Shown here: positions 17,008 through 24,934 of the stretch, piece by piece
How positions within the stretch are numbered: the stretch's first letter is position 1
Layout: every line of letters starts with the position of its first letter
Source of the DNA: Pseudomonas quercus
GTDB taxonomy: Bacteria; Pseudomonadota; Gammaproteobacteria; Pseudomonadales; Pseudomonadaceae
Length of the DNA: 64,000 nt
NCBI RefSeq assembly: GCF_012033695.1
Contig: NZ_JAAVJI010000004.1
Location: 1-64,000 of the forward strand
Direction of reading: 5' to 3'
Program-made: the position numbers and the translations under genes
The notes under the pieces: model-generated
What the model was told of the DNA's origin: nothing
Seen by the model: only the letters and a program-made list of their open reading frames with translations
Databases searched by the model: none

Positions 17008-17157
17008 ATGCTACATTGGTATATGTATTTTAACTCGTATAAATCGCTCAATCCTGATCTGCCTGCCCCAATTATAGATGGACTCCGATTAGTCATTCTG
17101 CATGATGACCGTAAGTTTGAGCGCTTCGAGCAAACATTAAAATCCTTGACCTTATAA
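17008..17157 (+). CDS. Possible 49-aa small protein or gene remnant
   Basis: An open frame runs from ATG 17008 to TAA 17155-17157, starting MLHWYMYFNSYKSLNP and containing VILHDDRKFERFEQ. A GGGA-like ribosome site lies 8 nt upstream. It is divergent from the 443-aa gene with 27 bp between starts, so the two would share a regulatory region. It has no family signature. It may be a real small protein or the end of a degraded larger gene. Confidence 0.25.
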   Translation: MLHWYMYFNSYKSLNPDLPAPIIDGLRLVILHDDRKFERFEQTLKSLTL

Positions 17158-17493
17158 CTCCTTGTTTTCTTGAAAAGTACTGCATCATACTCGAAATTCT
17201 AGTTTGACAACTTTCAGTCAATGGCTTGTTAATTCACATGTCACCTCTGGCAGATTCTCGGCGAATAAAATTAGCGAAAGATCAACAGGCAGCAGGAACC
17301 TTTCTCTGAATCCTGAGAATTTTCAGGGTGCAGCGATGCTTTCTATTTCCTCAGCAAATTCCGCATCTTCAACCTTGCGAGGCTTAGGTGGCCACAATCA
17401 TAAGGAATGAAGTGCGCACGTTTTCACTGTATCTAAACTGGTTGCAGCTGGTTGGGTGAACTCGGCATGCTAGCTGTGCTAACCCCTCTCAAA
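17158..17493. other. AT-rich intergenic stretch, no convincing gene
   Basis: An open frame with a TTG start at 17204-17410 encodes 68 residues of low-complexity sequence and lacks a ribosome site, so I do not call it. Composition matches the neighbouring orphan gene rather than the flagellar genes, suggesting it belongs to the same imported block. Confidence 0.5.
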
Positions 17494-17522
17494 GGCCCAG
17501 GGCAGCCGTGCTGCCCTGGGCC
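17494..17522 (-). terminator. Terminator of the toxin-like gene
   Basis: A perfect 13-bp inverted repeat, GGCCCAGGGCAGC...GCTGCCCTGGGCC, lies just past the stop of the minus-strand gene (17527). On that strand it is followed by TTTGAG, a short T-tail. Confidence 0.7.
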
Positions 17523-17526
17523 GCAC

Positions 17527-20517
17527 TTACCGCGTATGCAACCAACTGGCCGTGGACCCGATCTTTATACGCCACGCCAGTGGGCAATAGTACGGCGTGC
17601 TCCGACGCATTTCGCGGTGCAGGCTAAACCTGTAGCGAGGCGGGATATAGAGTTCGGTAGTGATACGGGCAATGGCGCGGAACTGGCGCACATCCGGCAG
17701 CCGGGCGGTCATTACGTCGTTGAACACGCCGGGCCCTGTGACGTGATTGATACGCCGGGCATAGGCTAGCACCGCCTCTTTGCTGTCCGAGCCCTGATAG
17801 GGTCGTTGAAAATACAAGTCCTGATTGGCCAGAAAGCGGGTGTAGCTTTCTTCGGAAATAGCGTCGAGCAGCGGGTTCTGCGCCAGGCTGGCAAAGTTGC
17901 TGTTATTGAACCCGCACAGCAGGCCCAGCCGGGGCTCGCTGACCAAGTCATTGAGCATCAGGCGACCCGGGGCGATTGTCCAATCCTGATCGGAAAAACC
18001 GTCATTGCTTAATGTGCTGTCATAAATCATGTCGTCCACATCCATGTACACGCCGCCATAGTGGTTCAGCAAGCGGTAGCGCAACACATCTGTGGCACTG
18101 GCGTAGTTGATGCCTGAACCTTCTGTGGCCGCCAGGAACTGCTCGTAATACGGGCTTTGCTGGAAAGCCGGCCAGAAATCGGTGGCGTCCAGTGATTGCA
18201 CCTTGAAGTTTGAGGGCGCACTGGCCAAGTCTGCCAGGGTCAGGCTGTGATCGACGGGGTCGTTTATATGCACATACAGCCGATATTCGAAGGGCTGTCG
18301 GCCCCGCCCAGCGCGGATAGCACTCTGAATCAGGTTGTCTGCCAGGCGGCGCGGCAAGCGCCCGCCCAGCCACACACTGTGCACCACGCGGGGAATCGGC
18401 AGCTTCCCCTCCGTGGGTATAGGCGGAATTTCCCAGGGGTAGGTGGCCGGAATGCCAAGCTCGGCCGTAGCCGCTTCAATGTCACGTGCCTGGGGCTCCG
18501 CCGCGGCGGCCGGGTCGAACAGGTCAAATTTGCGGGTGCCGGCATTGTAGCGGAAGGCTGTGCCCCCCAAGGTCCGCCAGCTGTCGCTGAAGGGATCGAA
18601 ACGCACTACGCGCAGGCTGTCTTCAACTTCTATCAGGCAACTCGTCAACACGCCAGCGCTCATGGGTTGCTGTTGTACGCCACGCAAAACCCGTGAGGTG
18701 GGTAGATCAGGCGCTTGGGAGGAAATAGGTGAAAGCAAGCGCAGGCGCGCAGGTGTCAAACCGTCCATAGCCACATGGCATTCATGTTCGAGCCACGCCC
18801 CCTCGGCTAGCGTCTGAAGCTCTTCTGAAGCAATGGGCCTGTCCAGTTGCCCAAGGGATGCCAGTGTATTGGCGCGGTTGAGCCGAAGGTTGGCACGCAG
18901 CGACGCAACCCGCAGGCCTTGTGCCTGTATTCGGAACAGATGAAAAGGCCCATCGATATTGGCCTGGGCATAGGCAAGCGCGCCCTCAGCGCTGCCGAAC
19001 ACCTGCCGGGCAGGCCTGCTAACCATGGCGGGCAAGCGCTCGAACCGCCGTGTAGGCGTTAGCCCGCAGTTCAATATCTTTGTAGGCGCTTGCCCCCGCT
19101 GGGCTTCTTCCACTGCGAACACCCCCTCCCAGTCAAGCTGTTCGACCATGCCGATGCTATTGAGTGGTGTGGCTGAGACTGGCGACGCCGGTAGGGAAGG
19201 GGGAGTGGGCAGCGCCTCTGCTGCTTTTTCTTCCTGGATCTCCCACGGCCAATCTGTGACCTCGCCACTGGCCAGGAAAGGCAAGGTGAACAGGGCTGTC
19301 AGCCCTTCACTGACCGCTGCGCCAATGGCAGCATCCCGCTCAGCGGCTGAGCGGGCATGGACAGCCTTATCGATATCCAGGCCCATGGCCACGGTAGCAC
19401 TGATCACGGTGCCTAAGGCTATGGGCCATCCGACTGGGGCGAGGTTGGCACCCAAGCGTGCCAACGTAGATAAAAAGGCAATGGCCAGGTCCTTGCGCAA
19501 CCTGTCGTTGGTGGTGAGGGCCACGTCGGCATGCTGGTGCATCTCCAGCGCGGCCTGTTCCCCCAGCCACGCGAACGGGTCGAGGTGGGCAGGCAATACA
19601 TCGCCACGCAACCAGCCTGGTGACAGTCGACCTGCGCCTAGTGCAAGCACAGCGTCTTTGGCGCGTGGGTCACTTGGGTCGAAGTGGCTCAGCAGGCGCG
19701 ATTGTCCTTCCACAGTACTGGCTTGGTAGGCCATCCACTGCTCCAGCGCCCCCGCCGTATCGAATGCATAGAGGCACCGGCCATCGTTAGGCAGGTACAG
19801 GAAATGTTGGCCGTTTGGGGTTTGCACCCAAAGTACATCACGTGCTTTGGCATCCAATATCCCAAGCCTGTGTAGGTGAATGCCTGGCGCGGGGTGGCGT
19901 TGCTGGCCAAGAGTAGACAAGGTGTATTCACTGCCCAGCCCATTAGCGAAGGCATTGAGCAGGGTGGCTTGCTCGCCCTCGCCAATCAGCCCCAGGCGCC
20001 TTGCATTTCCAATGGCAACCAATGCGCTGGCACGCCCCAGAATCACGAAATCGTGCAACCGAGTGGCCCAGAAATGGCTCAGCTGGCGCTGGTACTGGTC
20101 AGCAAAGTTGGCGTGCCAGAAATCCTGGCTGACACGGCTGGGCAGTAGCCATACCTCGTGGCCGTGATCGTAGCGATCTTCCTGCGGGCCCACACTGTAG
20201 AACCCACTCATTACGTTCAAGTCATCGAGGCTGTCCTGGTCGCTGGCGGCAAACCGGCGCAGTATCAGCTGTGGCAAGGTAAGGCTTTCAACAGGAGGGC
20301 CGTTGTGGGCCCAGCCGGAGAAGCTGAGGTGGCTGGACTGGGCATTGTCAAACCGGTGCCAGTACACCTTGTGAACATCCAGGGCAGGGAGCTGATGAAG
20401 GCGCAGCAAGCGGCCAGCTTCGGTTTCTGCCGCACGGCTGAGGTCAGGGTAATCGATGAACCACCGGTGGCTCAGGTCCAGCAGTTCGTTCATATCGGGG
20501 GTCTGCAAGGCGGGCAT
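17527..20517 (-). CDS. Large toxin-like glycosyltransferase (TcdA/TcdB-type GT domain)
   Basis: About 996 aa from the chosen start. The C-terminal third has IPRVVHSVWLGG (about 708-719), an SATDVLRYRLLNHYGG stretch and the DXD metal site in YMDVDDM (Asp826, Asp828). This is the pattern of DXD sugar-transferase domains such as those of large clostridial toxins and related effectors. The N-terminal half (LSHFWATRLHDFVILGRAS) resembles the dermonecrotic-toxin-like DUF6543 region common in Pseudomonas. A hydrophobic helical stretch near 450-510 (LGTVISATVAMGLDI) could be a membrane-insertion segment. No signal peptide is seen. The open frame extends to 20865 across fliL; I place the start at 20517. 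The exact start is uncertain. It lies antisense between fliK and fliL. Confidence 0.8.
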   Translation of the reverse strand: MPALQTPDMNELLDLSHRWFIDYPDLSRAAETEAGRLLRLHQLPALDVHKVYWHRFDNAQSSHLSFSGWAHNGPPVESLTLPQLILRRFAASDQDSLDDLNVMSGFYSVGPQEDRYDHGHEVWLLPSRVSQDFWHANFADQYQRQLSHFWATRLHDFVILGRASALVAIGNARRLGLIGEGEQATLLNAFANGLGSEYTLSTLGQQRHPAPGIHLHRLGILDAKARDVLWVQTPNGQHFLYLPNDGRCLYAFDTAGALEQWMAYQASTVEGQSRLLSHFDPSDPRAKDAVLALGAGRLSPGWLRGDVLPAHLDPFAWLGEQAALEMHQHADVALTTNDRLRKDLAIAFLSTLARLGANLAPVGWPIALGTVISATVAMGLDIDKAVHARSAAERDAAIGAAVSEGLTALFTLPFLASGEVTDWPWEIQEEKAAEALPTPPSLPASPVSATPLNSIGMVEQLDWEGVFAVEEAQRGQAPTKILNCGLTPTRRFERLPAMVSRPARQVFGSAEGALAYAQANIDGPFHLFRIQAQGLRVASLRANLRLNRANTLASLGQLDRPIASEELQTLAEGAWLEHECHVAMDGLTPARLRLLSPISSQAPDLPTSRVLRGVQQQPMSAGVLTSCLIEVEDSLRVVRFDPFSDSWRTLGGTAFRYNAGTRKFDLFDPAAAAEPQARDIEAATAELGIPATYPWEIPPIPTEGKLPIPRVVHSVWLGGRLPRRLADNLIQSAIRAGRGRQPFEYRLYVHINDPVDHSLTLADLASAPSNFKVQSLDATDFWPAFQQSPYYEQFLAATEGSGINYASATDVLRYRLLNHYGGVYMDVDDMIYDSTLSNDGFSDQDWTIAPGRLMLNDLVSEPRLGLLCGFNNSNFASLAQNPLLDAISEESYTRFLANQDLYFQRPYQGSDSKEAVLAYARRINHVTGPGVFNDVMTARLPDVRQFRAIARITTELYIPPRYRFSLHREMRRSTPYYCPLAWRIKIGSTASWLHTR

Positions 20518-20605
20518 GGCAAGCACTCTGGCGAAACGGGCCTGCACCTTGCACGCGCCGTGCACAGGCAAGGCGGTGTATATCGCTTGAGTATGTAAGC
20601 GGACA

Positions 20606-20621
20606 TGGCATAACACTTGCT
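20606..20621 (+). promoter_or_regulatory. Sigma-54 promoter for fliL operon
   Basis: TGGCATA-N4-TTGCT with GG at 20607-20608 and GC at 20619-20620 (12-nt register) lies 66 bp before the fliL start and 89 bp from the divergent toxin gene start. A CCCTCTATTGCGAC motif at 20647-20660 sits just downstream of the expected transcription start (about 20632). Confidence 0.82.
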
Positions 20622-20671
20622 GAATCAACGGCCAGAGCAGTTGTAACCCTCTATTGCGACGGAATATTGGC

Positions 20672-21187
20672 ATGGCTAAGAAAGACGAAGATGCAGGCGC
20701 GGCCCCCGAGAAAAAGAAGGGCAAGCTCAAACTGATCCTGATCATCGTGATCGCGTTGTTGCTGGCAGTTGGGGGTTCCGTAGGCGGAACCTGGTACTTC
20801 ATGCACAAGTCCCAGAACAGCAAGGATGAGAAAGCACCTGATGCTGCTGGCGCAGCCGCTGCCAAGCCCGTTGCGATCTATGAGTCATTGTCGCCGGCCT
20901 TTGTGGTGAACCTGAACCAGGACGGAAAACAGCGCTATCTTCAGGTCAGCATCACGTTGCTGACCCATGACCAGGCCGGCCTGGATGCCCTGAAAGAGCA
21001 CCTGCCGGTGATTCGCAATAATCTGGTTATGCTGTTGTCGGGTCAGGATTTCGGCACATTGGCCAGCCCTATCGGGATCGAGATGCTGCGGCAGAAAGCA
21101 ACGGCCAGCGTTCAGGAAGTGGCGCAGAAAGAGGTTGGCAAACTGGTGGTGGACCAACTGCTGTTCACCAATTTCGTATTGCAATAG
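20672..21187 (+). CDS. fliL: Flagellar basal-body-associated protein FliL
   Basis: The 171-aa product has a short Lys/Glu-rich cytoplasmic N-terminus, one transmembrane helix at about residues 20-42 and a periplasmic stomatin-like FliL domain (FVVNLNQDGKQRYLQVSITLL). The C-terminus is VVDQLLFTNFVLQ, typical of the family. FliL surrounds the stator and supports torque at high load. I chose ATG 20672 (MAKKDED) over a TTG at 20654. It opens the fliLMNOPQR-flhB operon behind its own sigma-54 promoter, so the accessory block upstream need not cut its expression. Confidence 0.95.
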   Translation: MAKKDEDAGAAPEKKKGKLKLILIIVIALLLAVGGSVGGTWYFMHKSQNSKDEKAPDAAGAAAAKPVAIYESLSPAFVVNLNQDGKQRYLQVSITLLTHDQAGLDALKEHLPVIRNNLVMLLSGQDFGTLASPIGIEMLRQKATASVQEVAQKEVGKLVVDQLLFTNFVLQ

Positions 21188-21196
21188 GAAGCCCTC

Positions 21197-22165
21197 ATGG
21201 CCATGCAGGACCTGTTGTCACAGGACGAGATCGACGCGCTGTTGCATGGCGTGGACGATGGCCTGGTACAGACCGAAACCCTGGTCGAACCGGGCAGTGT
21301 CAAAACGTATGACCTCACCACCCAGGACCGCATCGTGCGCGGGCGTATGCCCACCCTGGAAATGATCAACGAGCGGTTTGCCCGCTACACCCGCGTCAGC
21401 ATGTTCAACCTGTTGCGCCGTTCGGCAGACGTGGCGGTAGGCGGTGTGCAGGTGATGAAATTCGGGGAGTACATCCACTCCCTGTACGTGCCTACCAGCC
21501 TTAACCTGGTCAAGATAAAACCCTTGCGTGGGACGGCCTTGTTCATCCTCGACGCGCGCCTGGTGTTCAAGCTGGTCGACAACTTCTTCGGCGGTGACGG
21601 GCGCCATGCCAAGATCGAGGGCCGGGAGTTTACCCCCACCGAGCTTCGCGTCGTGCGCATGGTGCTGGACCAATGCTTCATTGACCTTAAGGAAGCCTGG
21701 CACGCGATCATGGAGGTGAACTTCGAGTTCATACAGTCCGAAGTGAACCCTGCCATGGCCAATATCGTGGGCCCGAGCGAGGCCGTGGTGGTGTCCACCT
21801 TCCATGTGGAAATGGACGGCGGTGGCGGTGACCTGCACGTGGCCATGCCTTATTCAATGGTCGAGCCCATGCGAGAAATGCTCGACGCCGGCTTCCAATC
21901 GGACCTGGACGACCAGGACGAGCGCTGGATCAAGGCGCTGCGCGAGGACGTGCTGGACGTGTCTGTGCCGCTTTCGGCCACTGTTGCCCGTCGTCAGCTC
22001 AAGCTGCGCGACATTCTGCACATGCAGCCTGGGGACGTGATCCCTGTAGAGCTGCCGGAAGAACTCATCATGCGCGCCAATGGCGTACCCGCGTTCAAGG
22101 CGCGCCTGGGCTCCCACAAGGGGACCCTGTCGCTGCAGATCACGACACCGGTCGAACGCCGCTGA
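21197..22165 (+). CDS. fliM: Flagellar motor switch protein FliM
   Basis: The 322-aa product begins MAMQDLLSQDEIDALLHGV, the CheY-binding N-terminal segment conserved in FliM. The middle CheC-like domain has INERFARYTRVSMFNLLRRS and GTALFILDARLVFKLVDNFFGGDG. The C-terminal SpoA domain includes LKLRDILHMQPGDVIPVELP. FliM forms the C-ring wall and reverses rotation when CheY-P binds. It starts 9 bp after fliL, and fliN follows after 33 bp. Confidence 0.97.
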   Translation: MAMQDLLSQDEIDALLHGVDDGLVQTETLVEPGSVKTYDLTTQDRIVRGRMPTLEMINERFARYTRVSMFNLLRRSADVAVGGVQVMKFGEYIHSLYVPTSLNLVKIKPLRGTALFILDARLVFKLVDNFFGGDGRHAKIEGREFTPTELRVVRMVLDQCFIDLKEAWHAIMEVNFEFIQSEVNPAMANIVGPSEAVVVSTFHVEMDGGGGDLHVAMPYSMVEPMREMLDAGFQSDLDDQDERWIKALREDVLDVSVPLSATVARRQLKLRDILHMQPGDVIPVELPEELIMRANGVPAFKARLGSHKGTLSLQITTPVERR

Positions 22166-22198
22166 CGCGCGTCAAACATCGAATACTGAGGAAAGACC

Positions 22199-22663
22199 AT
22201 GGCTGATGATAAAGACACCCCTGCCGACGACCAGGCTTTGGCTGACGAGTGGGCAGCGGCCCTGAATGAGTCTGGCGACGGTGGCCAGGCTGATATTGAT
22301 GCCTTGCTGCAGGCCGATGCGGCGGCCAAGCCCGCAGGCACACGGCTGCCGATGGAAGAGTTTGGCTCTTCCCCCAAGTTCTCCGAATCCCAAGGCATGG
22401 AAGGTCCGAACCTGGATGTGATCCTGGACATTCCTGTCACCATTTCCATGGAAGTGGGGGCCACGGAGATCAACATCCGCAACTTGTTGCAGCTCAACCA
22501 AGGTTCGGTGATCGAACTGGACCGTTTGGCGGGGGAACCGCTGGATGTGCTGGTCAACGGCACGCTGGTTGCTCACGGCGAGGTGGTGGTTGTGAACGAA
22601 AAATTCGGCATCCGGCTCACTGACGTGATCAGCCCCGCCGAACGCATCAAGAAGCTGCGCTGA
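22199..22663 (+). CDS. fliN: Flagellar motor switch protein FliN
   Basis: The 154-aa product has a variable acidic N-terminal half and the conserved C-terminal SpoA domain starting LDVILDIPVTISMEVGATEI, with IRNLLQLNQGSVIELDRLAG and VVNEKFGIRLTDVISPAER. FliN tetramers form the base of the C ring and dock FliH-FliI. ATG follows a GAGGAAAG ribosome site. The stop codon overlaps the fliO start by 1 nt. Confidence 0.97.
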   Translation: MADDKDTPADDQALADEWAAALNESGDGGQADIDALLQADAAAKPAGTRLPMEEFGSSPKFSESQGMEGPNLDVILDIPVTISMEVGATEINIRNLLQLNQGSVIELDRLAGEPLDVLVNGTLVAHGEVVVVNEKFGIRLTDVISPAERIKKLR

Positions 22664-23115
22664 TGCGAGCGTGGCTGGCAATGATGTTAAGCGTGCCGCT
22701 CATGGCGATGGCGGCAGAGCCGGCGGTGGTTGCGCCCGCTGCCCCGCCTGCGCCTGCGGTGAGTGCTGGCGCGGGTATGGCCGGCCAGCTTGGGCAGACG
22801 GCCCTGGGCCTGCTGGCCGTGGTGGGGGTGATTCTCGGCCTGGCCTGGGTGCTGAGGCGCCTGCAGCAGGTGCGTCCGGGTGGCGGCCAGGTGATCGAGG
22901 TGCTGGGCGCTCGTGCGTTAGGCCCCAGGGACCGGCTGATCCTGGTGCAGGTGGGGCAGGAACAGATTCTGCTGGGGCTGTCCCCTGGCCGTATTACACC
23001 GCTGCACGTGTTGGCTCACCCCGTAGCAGCGCCTGCGCCGGGTGAGCCTGTGGCGCCTGAGTTCGCCCAGCGGCTGATGGAACTGCTGGGTAAAGACAAT
23101 AAGGACAAGAAGTGA
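22663..23115 (+). CDS. fliO: Flagellar biosynthesis protein FliO
   Basis: The 150-aa product has a cleavable-looking N-terminal signal (to about residue 18) and a second hydrophobic helix at about 44-65 ([19 protein letters not shown]). A cytoplasmic beta-rich domain follows ([36 protein letters not shown]). FliO helps assemble the FliP/FliR core of the export gate. It overlaps fliN by 1 nt and fliP by 4 nt, so translation is coupled along the operon. Confidence 0.9.
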   Translation: MRAWLAMMLSVPLMAMAAEPAVVAPAAPPAPAVSAGAGMAGQLGQTALGLLAVVGVILGLAWVLRRLQQVRPGGGQVIEVLGARALGPRDRLILVQVGQEQILLGLSPGRITPLHVLAHPVAAPAPGEPVAPEFAQRLMELLGKDNKDKK

Positions 23116-23867
23116 TGCGTCACTTGCGCTGGTTGATTCCCCTATGCGGGGTGCTGTTCGCCCCTTGCGTACTGGCTGCCGACCCGCTGTCGCTGCCGGC
23201 GATTACCATGACCACCGGCGCCAATGGGCAGCAGGAGTACTCGGTCAGCCTGCAGATACTTGCGATCATGACGGCGCTGAGCTTCATTCCTGCGTTCGTG
23301 ATGCTCATGACCAGCTTTACCCGCATCATTATTGTGTTCTCCATCCTGCGTCAGGCCCTCGGCCTGCAGCAAACGCCCTCCAACCAGTTGCTCACCGGCA
23401 TGGCACTGTTCCTGACCCTGTTCATCATGGCGCCGGTGTTCGACCGGGTGAATAACGACGCCTTGCAGCCTTACCTGGCAGAAACCATGAGTGCCCAGGA
23501 TGCGCTGGCCAAGGCCGAGGTCCCTATCAAGGACTTTATGCTGGGGCAGACGCGCCAGAGCGACCTGGACATGTTCATGCGGCTTTCCCGGCGCACGGAT
23601 ATTCCCAGTGCAGACCAGGCGCCCCTGACCATTCTGGTTCCAGCGTTTGTCACCTCAGAGCTGAAAACGGCGTTCCAGATCGGCTTCATGATCTTCATTC
23701 CGTTTCTGATCATCGACTTGGTGGTTGCCAGTGTATTGATGGCCATGGGGATGATGATGCTGTCGCCCCTGATCATTTCATTGCCATTCAAGATCATGCT
23801 GTTCGTGCTGGTAGACGGCTGGTCATTGATCATCGGTACCCTTGCCGGCAGCTTCGGCGGCGTTTGA
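23112..23867 (+). CDS. fliP: Flagellar export gate protein FliP
   Basis: The 251-aa product has an N-terminal signal peptide (about 1-22) followed by the FliP signatures [20 protein letters not shown] and [20 protein letters not shown] near residues 55-95. At the C-terminus are [19 protein letters not shown] and [11 protein letters not shown]. Five FliP subunits make the central export channel with FliQ and FliR. Four transmembrane segments are visible. It overlaps fliO by 4 nt. Confidence 0.97.
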   Translation: MMRHLRWLIPLCGVLFAPCVLAADPLSLPAITMTTGANGQQEYSVSLQILAIMTALSFIPAFVMLMTSFTRIIIVFSILRQALGLQQTPSNQLLTGMALFLTLFIMAPVFDRVNNDALQPYLAETMSAQDALAKAEVPIKDFMLGQTRQSDLDMFMRLSRRTDIPSADQAPLTILVPAFVTSELKTAFQIGFMIFIPFLIIDLVVASVLMAMGMMMLSPLIISLPFKIMLFVLVDGWSLIIGTLAGSFGGV

Positions 23868-23883
23868 TTCACAGGAGCCGGCC

Positions 23884-24153
23884 ATGACCCCGGAAGTTGC
23901 CACAGACCTGTTCCGCGAAGCCCTTTGGCTGACTACCATCATGGTGGCCATTCTGGTATTGCCCAGCCTACTGGTGGGCCTCCTCGTGGCGATGTTCCAG
24001 GCCGCGACCCAGATCAACGAACAGACCCTAAGCTTCCTGCCTCGCATGTTGGTGATGCTGGTTACGCTGATCGTGCTGGGGCCGTGGATCGTGCAGAAGT
24101 TCATGGAGTACATCACAGGCTTGTACACCAGCATTCCTGGATTGATCGGCTAG
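23884..24153 (+). CDS. fliQ: Flagellar export gate protein FliQ
   Basis: The 89-aa product has two transmembrane helices and the FliQ signature MTPEVATDLFREALWLT followed by LLVAMFQAATQINEQTLSF. I placed the start at ATG 23884 behind an AGGAG ribosome site. An earlier in-frame ATG at 23842 would overlap fliP by 26 nt and give a longer than normal protein. FliQ wraps around the FliP-FliR channel. The fliR start lies 1 nt after its stop. Confidence 0.96.
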   Translation: MTPEVATDLFREALWLTTIMVAILVLPSLLVGLLVAMFQAATQINEQTLSFLPRMLVMLVTLIVLGPWIVQKFMEYITGLYTSIPGLIG

Positions 24154-24154
24154 C

Positions 24155-24931
24155 ATGCTGGCACTTACCGACACCCAGATCGGCAGTTGGGTCGCCTCGT
24201 TCATATTGCCCCTGTTTCGGGTAATGGCCCTGCTGATGACCATGCCGCTGTTTGGGGGCAACACGGTGTCGTCACGGGTTCGGCTGTATTTCGCCCTGGC
24301 AATTACAGTAGTGATCGTACCGGGGCTGCCTGCCATGCCTGAAGTCCATGCCTTGGACCTGAGCGCCTTGCTGCTGGTGGCCGAGCAGATCATCGTCGGC
24401 GCCCTCATGGGCCTGTCCATTCACTTCCTGTTCCAGGCCTTTGTGATTGCAGGGCAGATTGTGGCGATCCAGATGGGCATGGCCTTTGCGTCGATGGTAG
24501 ACCCTACCAACGGCGTGAACGTGGCAGTGGTCAGCCAGTTCTTCAACATGCTGGTCACCTTGTTGTTTCTCACCATGAACGGGCACCTGGTGGTGTTCGA
24601 AGTGCTCACGGACAGCTTTACCACCTTGCCAGTAGGCCATGCACTGTCCACGGCCCAGTTCTGGGACCTGGTAACACGGGTAGGCTGGGTACTAGGTGCA
24701 TCGTTAATGCTGGTGTTGCCTGCGGTCACGGCACTGCTGGTGGTCAACGTCGCCTTGGGCATCATGACGCGCGCAGCCCCACAGCTGAATATCTTTTCCG
24801 TAGGCATGCCCATGACCCTGGTGCTGGGCATGATCATTCTGTGGATCAACATGGCGGACATTCTCAACCAGTACCAGCCGCTGGCCATGGAAAGCCTGCG
24901 TTGGCTGCGTGCGCTGACTGAAGTGAGGTGA
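24155..24931 (+). CDS. fliR: Flagellar export gate protein FliR
   Basis: The 258-aa product is a multi-helix membrane protein (about six hydrophobic segments) with the FliR motifs LPLFRVMALLMTMPLFGG, QMGMAFASMVDPTNGVNVAV and PQLNIFSVGMPMTLVLG. A single FliR completes the FliP5Q4R1 export core. It is followed 3 bp later by flhB. Confidence 0.97.
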   Translation: MLALTDTQIGSWVASFILPLFRVMALLMTMPLFGGNTVSSRVRLYFALAITVVIVPGLPAMPEVHALDLSALLLVAEQIIVGALMGLSIHFLFQAFVIAGQIVAIQMGMAFASMVDPTNGVNVAVVSQFFNMLVTLLFLTMNGHLVVFEVLTDSFTTLPVGHALSTAQFWDLVTRVGWVLGASLMLVLPAVTALLVVNVALGIMTRAAPQLNIFSVGMPMTLVLGMIILWINMADILNQYQPLAMESLRWLRALTEVR

Positions 24932-24934
24932 GCG

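Noticed and set aside
17204..17410. 68-aa plus-strand open frame
   Set aside because: It has a TTG start, no ribosome site and low-complexity sequence; I see no reason to call it a gene.
20654..20671. Upstream TTG start for fliL
   Set aside because: ATG 20672 gives the normal MAKK-type start; the TTG extension has no support.
20518..20865. Longer N-terminus for the toxin-like gene up to 20865
   Set aside because: This would overlap the start of fliL and its promoter; the added residues are the antisense of fliL and the fliL leader.
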